Origin: an uncultured Lachnospiraceae bacterium | GTDB lineage: Bacteria > Bacillota > Clostridia > Lachnospirales > Lachnospiraceae | NCBI GenBank assembly: GCA_905209075.1 | Contig: CAJLRL010000010.1 | Coordinates: forward strand, 22,332 to 86,331 | Reading direction: 5' to 3' | Length of the DNA: 64,000 nucleotides | In this document: positions 1 to 7,295 of the stretch, in pieces | How positions within the stretch are numbered: the first letter of the stretch is position 1 | Layout: each line of letters starts with the position of its first letter | Position numbers and translations under genes: made by a program | The notes under the pieces: model-generated | The model's database searches: none | What the model saw: the letters and a program-made list of their open reading frames with translations, nothing else | What the model was told of the DNA's origin: nothing

Positions 1-12
1 GATGGATCTTCT

Positions 13-237
13 ATGAAAAGAAGACCAATGCGCAGAAGAAAAAAAGTTTGTGTATTCTGCGGAAAAGATAATGTCATTGATTACAAAGATACAAACAAAT
101 TAAAGAGATACATCTCTGAGAGAGGAAAAATCCTTCCACGCCGTATCACAGGAAACTGTGCTAAGCATCAGAGAGCCCTTACAGTAGCAATCAAGAGAGC
201 ACGTCACTTAGCTCTTATGCCATACGTACAGGAATAA
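13..237 (+). CDS. rpsR: 30S ribosomal protein bS18
   Basis: This 74-residue protein is a component of the 30S subunit platform, where it pairs with bS6. The family core is easy to read: a zinc-type Cys pair near residues 13-16 (VCVFCGK), the basic motif around LPRRITGNCAKHQ, and the conserved C-terminal AIKRARHLALMPY. Length is normal for the family. Only 12 bases precede the start, so the usual rpsF-ssb genes upstream lie outside the window. A strong hairpin terminator follows directly, so this is the last gene of its operon. Confidence 0.98.
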   Translation: MKRRPMRRRKKVCVFCGKDNVIDYKDTNKLKRYISERGKILPRRITGNCAKHQRALTVAIKRARHLALMPYVQE

Positions 238-251
238 ATCGAACTTATTAA

Positions 252-283
252 CCCCAGCTGTCTGAGACGGCTGGGGTTTTTAT
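252..283 (+). terminator. Intrinsic terminator of the rpsR operon
   Basis: CCCCAGC (252-258) pairs with GCTGGGG (270-276) and is followed at once by TTTTTAT. It lies 14 bp after the rpsR stop codon. Confidence 0.93.
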
Positions 284-323
284 AATTACGCTTTATGATT
301 ACGTTTAATTGTTACTTTTTTGA

Positions 324-521
324 TTACGCTGCTGGGATTATGTCCTGTATAGCATTAGTTTTTCAGCGGGATTAGATTCAAAGACTATATATGTAGAACA
401 AAGCACAGGGTATAAATATTCAGGGGCAGCACTTATGAATGGTGGATATGCATTTACCTGTGTGCAGGGAAATTATCCGGCAATACAATTACATTTTGTG
501 GCAGAGGATAATTTAAAATAA
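324..521 (+). pseudogene. 3' remnant of a coding gene, possibly a GH36 alpha-galactosidase
   Basis: A reading frame without a start is open from the stop at 321-323 to TAA at 519-521. Its translation looks like real protein (LDSKTIYVEQ, then YSGAALMNGGYAF, then IQLHFVAED). The spacing of YSGxxLMNxG and the closing xQxHxxA resembles the C-terminal beta-sandwich end of GH36 alpha-galactosidases. That resemblance is from memory and is the weak part of this call; that the segment is a degraded gene end is more secure. A bidirectional terminator follows it. Confidence 0.4.
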
Positions 522-534
522 TGCATTGATTAAA

Positions 535-573
535 AAGGGGCGGTGATATCATATCACCGTCCCTCTTTTTTTC
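535..573. terminator. Bidirectional terminator
   Basis: AAAAAGGGGCGGTGATA and TATCACCGTCCCTCTTTTTT form a long hairpin with an A tract on one side and a T tract on the other. It serves the remnant on the plus strand and the Xre gene on the minus strand, and it overlaps the last codons of the latter. Confidence 0.85.
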
Positions 574-988
574 GTGCCTTGATCTTGGTAAATTCTATAA
601 TTTCCTTTTTATCATCATCGGAAATCTTTGAAAAATAAAAAAGCATTTTCTTTTCTAGATCAGAATGAAATATATATTTTTTCTTATTTGCAGGATCATT
701 ATAAAATTTCAAATATTCAGCTAATTCGGAACTTGCCTGTGTTGGTTTGGGAGCGTCATAGACTTCATCTCTGTCGATATTGACAGTAAGATGTAAAAGA
801 TCTTCAAGTGAAATATTATATAGACCTGCGAGCTTATAAAGTGCGGTAGCATCCGGAGTCCGTTTACCGGTTTCATAGTGACTGTACGTTTGCCGGACAA
901 CCCCAAGGACTTCAGCAACATAGTCCTGCGTATAATTATTCATTTTTCTCAATTCCTTAAGCTTCTCTGGAAGTAAATTCTTGATCAT
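554..988 (-). CDS. Xre/HTH_3 family transcriptional regulator
   Basis: The protein has 144 residues. Residues 8-62 form a Cro/CI-type helix-turn-helix (LKELRKMNNYTQDYVAEVLG, then QTYSHYETGKRTPD, then LAGLYNISLEDLL). The remaining half is charged and has no recognisable enzymatic motif. The start is supported by AAGGTGG eight bases upstream (minus strand). The gene is divergent from csrA, and the space between them holds four copies of a GTTAACA-nnn-GTAGC-like motif that could be its operators. Its target is inferred from position only. Confidence 0.9.
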   Translation of the reverse strand: MIKNLLPEKLKELRKMNNYTQDYVAEVLGVVRQTYSHYETGKRTPDATALYKLAGLYNISLEDLLHLTVNIDRDEVYDAPKPTQASSELAEYLKFYNDPANKKKYIFHSDLEKKMLFYFSKISDDDKKEIIEFTKIKARKKEGR

Positions 989-1020
989 ATTAATACCACC
1001 TTCTCTTTTCTGAGTATATT

Positions 1021-1274
1021 TGTAGCGCTACAGCTGAATGTTAACAAACGTAGCACGTAATTAGTGAGGCAATAATTAGTATTGCGCCTGATAAGTAAAT
1101 AGATACCCAGTGTGATATAAGTAAAATGAATAGGTAATATTGTATAAAACAATGATAGTTTTTATGGTGATATTGATTAAATTATTGTTGAAAAGTAACA
1201 AAGTGTAGCGTTTTTGCTCTGTGGATGTTAACATACTGTAGCATTAGGACGATATAAATGTTACAAAACGTAGC
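1021..1274. promoter_or_regulatory. Cluster of repeated operator-like motifs between the Xre gene and csrA
   Basis: A perfect 12-bp palindrome TGTAGCGCTACA lies at 1021-1032. Four spaced copies of a second motif follow: TGTTAACAAACGTAGC (1039-1054), GTAACAAAGTGTAGC (1195-1209), TGTTAACATACTGTAGC (1226-1242) and TGTTACAAAACGTAGC (1259-1274). All share a GTAGC end with the palindrome. I infer binding sites for the divergently transcribed Xre regulator. Confidence 0.55.
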
Positions 1275-1333
1275 AAATGAAAATATGAATGTAACTATAT
1301 GCTACAGAAATAAACATATTCAAATGAATAGAT

Positions 1334-1343
1334 ACATGGAGGT
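1334..1343 (+). promoter_or_regulatory. CsrA-binding-type site over the csrA ribosome binding site
   Basis: ACATGGAGGT matches the known CsrA consensus ACANGGANGU at every fixed position. It contains the Shine-Dalgarno sequence for the ATG at 1348, so CsrA could block its own translation. Confidence 0.6.
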
Positions 1344-1347
1344 AGAA

Positions 1348-1611
1348 ATGCTAAAGCTTTCACTTAAAGAAGGGCAGTATGTAAATATAGGCGATGATAT
1401 CCGTGTAGTATACGTTGGAGGAAATGGCAAGCATGGCAGATTGCTGATCGATGCTCCACGGCACATGAATATTTCGCGAAGTAATAATGATCCGGATCCA
1501 AATCGAAGGAAAGAAACGTATTATCCGGAACCAGAGATATCAGAGACTGCGCAGAAGGAAATCCAGAGAATCATCTGGAACGAGCGGCAGAAAATGGCTG
1601 ATAAATCATAA
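1348..1611 (+). CDS. csrA: CsrA-family carbon storage / translational regulator
   Basis: CsrA binds GGA motifs in mRNA leaders and blocks ribosome access; in Firmicutes its classical target is the flagellin mRNA. The N-terminal part reads MLKLSLKEGQYVNIGDDIRV, followed by GGNGKHGRLLIDAPRHMNISR, which aligns with the CsrA core (LxRKxGExIxIGDDIxV ... IGIxAPxxVxVxR). The C-terminal extension of about 40 residues is longer and more charged than in the minimal 61-75-residue family. I chose ATG 1348 because GGAGGT lies five bases upstream and the CsrA fold starts there; a longer frame from 1258 would add 30 unrelated residues. The next gene downstream is flagellin, which supports the assignment. 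No fliW is present in the window. Confidence 0.85.
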   Translation: MLKLSLKEGQYVNIGDDIRVVYVGGNGKHGRLLIDAPRHMNISRSNNDPDPNRRKETYYPEPEISETAQKEIQRIIWNERQKMADKS

Positions 1612-1887
1612 CATGTTAATAAGCAGCGTGATATTTAAAATGTTATTGCTCACGCAATAGTGTGGCCTGCAATAGCAGATATTACACCCGGGAGCTGCTT
1701 GTTATATAAAAGCACATGGCATAAAAGCTATATGTCATATGCGAAGCACAATTAAATAAGCCATAAAAGGTTACGAATCACATTTTATTTGTGGGCAGCA
1801 GCCATAAAATGGCGGTAACCCTCGGGAAAAGGATTTCCAGAGGCGAAAACATAATAACCCACGAAGTGGGACAAGGAGGATTATATT
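1612..1887 (+). promoter_or_regulatory. Long structured 5' leader of the flagellin gene with CsrA-type sites
   Basis: This 276-bp gap has no gene. It can form several hairpins: AAGCAGC (1621-1627) with GCTGCTT (1694-1700), TATTGC-TCAC-GCAATA near 1643-1658, GCCAT-AAA-ATGGC at 1801-1813, GGAAA-AGGA-TTTCC at 1825-1838 with GGA exposed in the loop, and CCCAC-GAA-GTGGG at 1858-1870. The last one abuts ACAAGGAGGA (1871-1880), which holds the Shine-Dalgarno sequence and a near-match to the CsrA consensus. I could not find a convincing sigma-28 promoter by eye. Confidence 0.6.
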
Positions 1888-3282
1888 ATGGTAGTACAAC
1901 ACAACATGCAGGCAGCAAATGCCAACAGAATGCTCAACGTAACAACAAGCGCACAGTCAAAGAGCACAGAGAAGCTTTCATCAGGTTACAGAATCAATCG
2001 TGCAGCAGATGATGCAGCAGGACTTACAATTTCTGAGAAGATGAGAAAGCAGATTCGTGGTCTTGACCGGGCATCTACAAATGCACAGGATGGTGTTTCA
2101 TCAGTACAGACAGCAGAAGGTGCCCTCACAGAGGTTCACTCAATGCTTCAGCGTATGAACGAGCTTGCAACACAGTCTGCAAACGGAACAAACTCTAACA
2201 CAGACCGTAAGGCAATACAGGACGAGATTGACCAGCTCACAACAGAGATTGACCGTGTATCAGAGACAACAAAATTCAATGAGACATACCTCTTAAAGGG
2301 TGATGGAGCAGAGAAGGCTCATAATGTAAATGCACATGATGCAGGACTTGATGGTGTTACACTTACAGATAAGGGTGATACAGTTGATGTTACATTAAAA
2401 GAGCTTAATGCTGGTGATAAAGTAAGTATTGCTGGTAAGAATTATACAATTGGTGCTACTGCTGCTGATGCGCAGAAAATTGTTGATGCGCAGAAAGTCG
2501 ATGGTAAAACTGTAACGGTCAATGGAACAACATATACATACAAGACTAACCAATGGACAAACGCTGATGGCTCTGCTGCTACTGTTGGTGGTGGTGCTGC
2601 TGGAAGTATTACAATTAAAGGCGGCGATGTTGTTTCTGATGGTACAAAGACATTAACAGCTATGAAAGATGGAGCAAATGCGGCTGGAGCAGACGGTATT
2701 GATGATAACGATTCAACAGTAATCACTGCAGGAAAAGCATATCAGTTACAGACAGCTGAAATCGTAAAAGCAAGTAGTATTGGAACTGATATAGCGGCAG
2801 CTGTTAAAAATGGAGCAAATGCTGATAAAGATGCAACTGCAACATTCACCCTTAACAAAGGAACTGTTTCATACAAAGATGCCTTAAGCTTCAACCTTCA
2901 CGTAGGAGCAGATGCTGACATGACAAACAAGATTACAGTCAACATCGACTCAATGAACTCAGCAGGACTTGGAGTAAAGGGTATCAAGGCTGATACAGAG
3001 CAGGATGCTACATATGCTATTGATGCAATTGCAGATGCTATTTCAACAGTATCTTCACAGCGTTCAGCCCTCGGTGCTGTTCAGAACCGTCTTGAGCACA
3101 CAATCAACAACCTCGACAACGTAGTTGAGAATACTACATCAGCTGAGTCTCGTATCCGTGATACAGATATGGCTGAAGAGATGGTTAACTACAGCAAGAA
3201 CAACATTCTTGCTCAGGCTGGACAGTCTATGCTTGCACAGGCTAATCAGTCAAATCAGGGTGTACTTTCTCTTTTACAGTAA
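1888..3282 (+). CDS. Flagellin
   Basis: This is the 464-residue filament protein of the flagellum, exported by the flagellar type III system. The conserved D0/D1 N-terminus covers about residues 1-150 (VVQHNMQAANANRMLN, LSSGYRINRAADDAAGL, ISEKMRKQIRGL, LATQSANGTNS). The C-terminal D1/D0 part covers about 375-464 (VSSQRSALGAVQNRLEHTI, ESRIRDTDMAEEMV, ending SNQGVLSLLQ). Residues about 150-370 are a variable, Ala/Asp/Thr-rich surface domain without sequence conservation. AAGGAGG lies eight bases before ATG. The 3' end and terminator are duplicated 2.6 kb downstream. Translation is likely controlled by the CsrA encoded just upstream. Confidence 0.97.
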   Translation: MVVQHNMQAANANRMLNVTTSAQSKSTEKLSSGYRINRAADDAAGLTISEKMRKQIRGLDRASTNAQDGVSSVQTAEGALTEVHSMLQRMNELATQSANGTNSNTDRKAIQDEIDQLTTEIDRVSETTKFNETYLLKGDGAEKAHNVNAHDAGLDGVTLTDKGDTVDVTLKELNAGDKVSIAGKNYTIGATAADAQKIVDAQKVDGKTVTVNGTTYTYKTNQWTNADGSAATVGGGAAGSITIKGGDVVSDGTKTLTAMKDGANAAGADGIDDNDSTVITAGKAYQLQTAEIVKASSIGTDIAAAVKNGANADKDATATFTLNKGTVSYKDALSFNLHVGADADMTNKITVNIDSMNSAGLGVKGIKADTEQDATYAIDAIADAISTVSSQRSALGAVQNRLEHTINNLDNVVENTTSAESRIRDTDMAEEMVNYSKNNILAQAGQSMLAQANQSNQGVLSLLQ

Positions 3283-3346
3283 TTTTATAATGTATTTGCG
3301 AAAAGCATGTAAAAATAGGGAGCTCCATCCGGGGTTCCCTATTTTT
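3224..3346 (+). repeat. Direct repeat, copy 1: flagellin 3' end plus terminator
   Basis: These 123 bp recur at 5811-5933 with, by my reading, two base differences (T/C in ATGTATTTG and G/A in GGGAGCTCC). The two copies bracket the metallophosphoesterase module. Confidence 0.93.
3311..3346 (+). terminator. Flagellin terminator
   Basis: AAAAATAGGGA (3311-3321) pairs with TCCCTATTTTT (3336-3346), giving an A-stem-T hairpin 28 bp after the flagellin stop codon. It is symmetrical enough to work in both directions. Confidence 0.88.
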
Positions 3347-3363
3347 AATAAGAGGATAGAGAT

Positions 3364-5280
3364 ATGAACGATTTTACGATATTACATTTGTCAGATCTTC
3401 ATTTTAATGTAAAAAATAATATATTACCAACGTTAATGAATAATTTATTAGATGATATAGCAGAGCAGGCTAAATTTATTGACAATAATATTATAATTGT
3501 TGTTACGGGAGATTTGATTCACAAGGGAAACTATGAGTATGAAGCTTCTGTACTAAAATTCTTTCGGACTCTTAGCAAAATAATAGGAGATAAGTTTCAA
3601 GATATATACATAGTGCCAGGTAATCATGACAAAGAGAGAAATGCAATTGATAAAATGATACTTGAAAAGTATGTATTTACGGCAAATGACAGCACTGCAA
3701 GAAAATTCAAGGCGAAGTATTGGCAGTATATAAGCTATGCTTTTAATAAGCATTTGAAATTGGTTAAAAACATATATAAAATATTTTATAAAAAAAATTT
3801 CGCTAAACACATAATAGACGAAACCTATGGTGTTAATGTTACAGAAATAGGGGATATAAGGATTGCATTTATCAGATTAAACACTGCATGGGCATGTGTA
3901 GGAGACAAGGATGAAAGAAAATTAAAAATCGGTCTATTTCAGCTTATGGATATATACGAACAGTATGAAAGTAAAAAAATACCAAGTAACAAAGAATTAA
4001 AAAATGAATATACAATAACTATAACACTCGCCCATCATCCATTGAACTGGTTGGAGGGAAGAGAAGAAACAAGAGTACAATCATATCTGCTTTCAAATGC
4101 GTTACTAAATACAGATATTTATATAAGTGGACATATTCATGATCGTGATGTAATTAATTTTCATAATACTACACATTCTTTAAATACGCTTGTATCAGGT
4201 ATCGGATGGCCGGATAGTGAGAATAATTTATCAAGTTCAGCATATGAACACACATATTCTTGGTATACATTTAATCTTGATGTAAATTCTATAGATGTGT
4301 ATGTACGGAAAAGTGATAAAGCAGGTACTTTTGAAACCGATACATCCATATATACACGTCCATTGTTTAAAGAAGAAGAAAAAATTGCTATGCCGATAAA
4401 TGAAAACAAAACACAGGCATTTATTGAAATAAGTACAATAAAAGGCAGAACAACAAAAGTTGCATATATGACAACAAAGTCATTAATTTGGATGAAGTCA
4501 TATATGAATATAGCTATAAAAATAAAAGCTAAATTAAAGATGGAATTAGAAAAAATAAGAAAGCAGGCATATGAAGAACTTGCTGGAGATATAAATAGTG
4601 AAAATTTGATGGATTTTCTATTGGGAGGAGATAGCACCGCAAGAGATGAGCTGCGAATGTCAATGGAACAAAATGACGATGTAATTAATAAAGAATTTGA
4701 TGCATTTTTAGGAGTTATATGCAGAGATATTTTAAAAATAATTGAAGATGAACTATATTTGCTAGATAGGAAAAATCATGATTTGAGAGTTCATTTCAGA
4801 AAACTTTATTTTGAGGAAAATAAATCTGTATACAAAAAACTCAGTGTAGATTGTAGCAATGGACGAAACGGAACAGGTATGCGCCCTATTAATGGGGAAT
4901 TAATAATGGCAGCCTTTGAAACAGCAACACCATTAATTGCATCAGTTAATAAATCAATTTGTAGAGAAAGTATCAATGATAATAATAAAAAGACCGATAA
5001 AAATAAAATATGGAGTGATTTTATCACGATGATACCACAATTTACTGGTAATGAGGTTAAATATAGAGATGATAAAAATAATTGGAAAAGCATTCCGTGG
5101 ATTACTTTTGGAGTAACAATATATAGTTGTATAGATAAAAGTCTGTTGTATTTAATGGACTACTATAGATTTGACAAATTGGTAACAGAGAGTATAGATG
5201 AGTTTTTGTGGTTCTTCCCAGTTGTAAGAGAGTCATTTGATAAGTATGTAAAAACAACTGGAGAAAAATATGAATGGTAG
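3364..5280 (+). CDS. Calcineurin-like metallophosphoesterase, large accessory protein
   Basis: The 638-residue protein has a complete N-terminal metallophosphoesterase domain (about 1-300): DLH at 11-13, VVTGDLIHKG near 46-55, GNHD at 86-89, AHHP near 223-226 and GHIH at 256-259. These are the metal ligands of the calcineurin-like family, so it should be an active phosphodiesterase or nuclease. Residues about 340-638 are Lys/Glu-rich and mostly helical, with no domain I recognise. The gene starts 17 bp after the flagellin terminator, leaving no room for a promoter of its own. It is clearly more AT-rich than its neighbours and overlaps the next ORF by 11 bp. Function is unknown; a defence role is possible from its island setting and partner gene. 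Confidence 0.88.
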   Translation: MNDFTILHLSDLHFNVKNNILPTLMNNLLDDIAEQAKFIDNNIIIVVTGDLIHKGNYEYEASVLKFFRTLSKIIGDKFQDIYIVPGNHDKERNAIDKMILEKYVFTANDSTARKFKAKYWQYISYAFNKHLKLVKNIYKIFYKKNFAKHIIDETYGVNVTEIGDIRIAFIRLNTAWACVGDKDERKLKIGLFQLMDIYEQYESKKIPSNKELKNEYTITITLAHHPLNWLEGREETRVQSYLLSNALLNTDIYISGHIHDRDVINFHNTTHSLNTLVSGIGWPDSENNLSSSAYEHTYSWYTFNLDVNSIDVYVRKSDKAGTFETDTSIYTRPLFKEEEKIAMPINENKTQAFIEISTIKGRTTKVAYMTTKSLIWMKSYMNIAIKIKAKLKMELEKIRKQAYEELAGDINSENLMDFLLGGDSTARDELRMSMEQNDDVINKEFDAFLGVICRDILKIIEDELYLLDRKNHDLRVHFRKLYFEENKSVYKKLSVDCSNGRNGTGMRPINGELIMAAFETATPLIASVNKSICRESINDNNKKTDKNKIWSDFITMIPQFTGNEVKYRDDKNNWKSIPWITFGVTIYSCIDKSLLYLMDYYRFDKLVTESIDEFLWFFPVVRESFDKYVKTTGEKYEW

Positions 5281-5566
5281 AATTTTTATGGAAAAGAATC
5301 TAATAAAATTGAACGATGTTTTGAAAAGCGAAAATAAAAAAAAATACAGGGTAAATGTTAATTGGTTAAATTGTTTACTACCTGTAGCTATGCGGAATAT
5401 TGAACAATATGAAAAAAGGGAAATAGTAGCTGATCAATTTAGAAAAGCATTTAATAAAGCAGAAAATGACAGGACGGCATATGTTTCAATGACTGTTGAG
5501 GAAATAAGGAGCTGTGCAGGTGGTGTGAAGACTGCACCCAAAAATGCTTTTTTGGAGATAAAATAA
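5270..5566 (+). CDS. Hypothetical protein, partner of the metallophosphoesterase
   Basis: This 98-residue protein has no family I recognise. It is charged and predicted mostly helical, and a second possible start lies at 5288 (MEKNLIKL). It overlaps the metallophosphoesterase gene by 11 bp, which suggests coupled translation and a shared function. Its stop codon is followed within three bases by the remnant of an AEC permease gene, so it marks the right edge of the inserted module. Confidence 0.7.
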   Translation: MNGRIFMEKNLIKLNDVLKSENKKKYRVNVNWLNCLLPVAMRNIEQYEKREIVADQFRKAFNKAENDRTAYVSMTVEEIRSCAGGVKTAPKNAFLEIK

Positions 5567-5567
5567 G

Positions 5568-5711
5568 AAGTATATTACACACCGGTATCGTCACCATCGA
5601 AAAAAATGTAGAAGCGACGACCAGTTTTGTTGCAAATATTTCATCACAGACATATTTTGAAGCGAGGATGCTTGTGGTGGCACCGGCAGGCATTGCCGTG
5701 AGAATGACACA
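5568..5711 (-). pseudogene. 3' remnant of an AEC-family permease gene
   Basis: Read on the minus strand, this segment encodes MPAGATTSILASKY, then CDEIFATKLVVASTFF, then SMVTIPV. That is nearly identical to the C-terminus of the intact permease at 10591-11499. Only about 45 codons remain. Its right edge joins a flagellin fragment and its left edge touches the stop codon of the 98-aa gene. Confidence 0.9.
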
Positions 5712-5712
5712 T

Positions 5713-5869
5713 ATTTACAGGCGACTGGTTCAATTGATACAATATCAGATGCTATTTCTAAAGTATCTAAGCAGTGTTCAGAACTTGGTGCAGTTCAGAA
5801 TAGACTGGAGAGTCTATGCTTGCACAGGCTAATCAGTCAAATCAGGGTGTACTTTCTCTTTTACAGTAA
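5713..5869 (+). pseudogene. Mosaic flagellin remnant (C-terminal D1/D0 pieces)
   Basis: The first part (to about 5808) encodes GSIDTISDAISKVSKQ, then SELGAVQNRLE, which is a flagellin D1 segment that differs from the intact gene upstream. From 5811 the sequence jumps to the last 19 codons of the intact flagellin in a different frame, ending in the same stop and terminator. The join deletes the HTINNLDNV...ILAQAG stretch. It is therefore a recombination product of at least two flagellin genes and not a functional gene. Confidence 0.9.
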
Positions 5870-5933
5870 TTTTATAATGCATTTGCGAAAAGCATGTAAA
5901 AATAGGGAACTCCATCCGGGGTTCCCTATTTTT
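5811..5933 (+). repeat. Direct repeat, copy 2: flagellin 3' end plus terminator
   Basis: This is the second copy of 3224-3346, at a constant offset of 2587 bp. It ends with a functional-looking copy of the flagellin terminator hairpin (5898-5933). Confidence 0.93.
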
Positions 5934-6049
5934 AGTATACTAAATTATGCCTTATATAAAAATTTTTCCGCTAGTATGATCTCAAATAGTGAAAAATAGT
6001 GAAAATAACGATAAAAAGGTATATATAGCTTACTTTAGGTAATAAAAGG

Positions 6050-6077
6050 TTTGCAAAACTAACATTTATGTTATAAT
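6050..6077 (+). promoter_or_regulatory. Sigma-A-type promoter of the ATPase/nuclease pair
   Basis: TTTGCA (6050-6055), a 16-bp spacer and a perfect TATAAT (6072-6077). The start codon lies 30 bp downstream, after GGAGG. Confidence 0.65.
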
Positions 6078-6107
6078 AGCTGTATATATCTTTATGGAGG
6101 CGGTAAT

Positions 6108-7295
6108 ATGTCATTGAAGGCAGAGAACATTTTTAAACCGGGAGCATTTCCAGAATATACATATGTATCCAGAAATTATGAAAATACAGGAATATCATAT
6201 GAATTAAGGTTAAAACAGGCTTTAAGAACAGCTGGATGTCTGACATCCATTATAGGACCATCTAAAATGGGAAAAACCATATTATGTGAACAGGTTATAG
6301 GGTTGGATAATATTGTTGAAGTCTCAGGAGCAGACTTTAATGAAAACACTGATTTCTGGGCAATAATTGCAGCTAAGGTAGGACTACCTTATATGGGTGA
6401 AATTACTACAGAAAGAGCTTCAACAGAAGGAAAAAGTGAAGAAAGAGACAGTAAAAGTGAAAAATATATTCTATCAAAAGATAAAATAATTCGATATTAT
6501 ATAGAAAATAATAAAATCCTTGTGATTGATGATTTTCATTATGCGTCAACGGAAATGCAGATGAAGATGGCACAACAATTAAAAGATGCAATTCGCCGAG
6601 AACTGAAAGTCGTTGTCGTTTCTTTGCCTCACCGAGCTGATGATGCAATTAGACAAAATGCTGATTTGTCAGGAAGATTAAGCCTGATAAATATAGAAAC
6701 ATGGAAAGAAGAAGATCTAAAAAAAATAGCCATAAAGGGATTTGATAAGTTAGAAATAAAAATAACTGATAATATTGCAGAAAAATTAGCTGTTGAGTGT
6801 TTAACATCGCCACAATTAATGCAATATATATGTTTAAGTATTTGTACTTTGTTGGAGGATGAAAAAAAACAGGAAGTTAACGATGAAATATTGGAAAAAG
6901 CTTATAGATTTACAACTATAAATTTTAATTATGCAGATGTAGTGAGCGTATTAATAAAAGGACCAAATCCAAGAGGACAACAAAGAAAATTATATAGAAC
7001 AGTAGACGGAAAAGAATTGGATTTATATGGAATTATTGTTGAATCATTAGCAAAAAATCCACCAATGACCGAATTAGATTTTGAAAGCTTTTATAATAGA
7101 ATTTTTAACGTTATCGAGGAAAATGATAGGTTAAAACTGGAAAAGCAAACAGTTAGAAATCATTTAAACCATTTGCAGGAATTATTGGAGGGAAAAGAAG
7201 AAATTTATCGTGCAATAGAATGGAAAGATGGGAAGGTTTATGTACTTGATCCATTATTTCTATTTTATTTAAGATGGGGAAGAATTAATGGATAG
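6108..7295 (+). CDS. P-loop ATPase of an accessory ATPase/nuclease pair
   Basis: The protein has 395 residues. Walker A is GPSKMGKT at 50-57 and Walker B is ILVIDDFH with Asp141-Asp142. LPHRADD and the arginines after it fit a sensor/arginine-finger region. After the ATPase core come helical segments that look like the winged-helix lid of ORC/STAND-type AAA+ proteins. Such proteins sense a signal and switch a partner. The gene overlaps the nuclease gene by 8 bp, so the two should form one complex. It has its own promoter and is AT-rich. I infer a two-gene defence or stress module; I do not recognise it as a named system. Confidence 0.82.
   Translation: MSLKAENIFKPGAFPEYTYVSRNYENTGISYELRLKQALRTAGCLTSIIGPSKMGKTILCEQVIGLDNIVEVSGADFNENTDFWAIIAAKVGLPYMGEITTERASTEGKSEERDSKSEKYILSKDKIIRYYIENNKILVIDDFHYASTEMQMKMAQQLKDAIRRELKVVVVSLPHRADDAIRQNADLSGRLSLINIETWKEEDLKKIAIKGFDKLEIKITDNIAEKLAVECLTSPQLMQYICLSICTLLEDEKKQEVNDEILEKAYRFTTINFNYADVVSVLIKGPNPRGQQRKLYRTVDGKELDLYGIIVESLAKNPPMTELDFESFYNRIFNVIEENDRLKLEKQTVRNHLNHLQELLEGKEEIYRAIEWKDGKVYVLDPLFLFYLRWGRING

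Noticed and set aside
721..921. 66-codon minus-strand frame inside the Xre gene
   Set aside because: It lies wholly in a well-supported gene on the same strand in another frame and has no family features.
1640..1800. Sigma-28 promoter for flagellin
   Set aside because: I looked for TAAA-N15-CCGATA-like boxes and found none good enough to report, though one must exist upstream.
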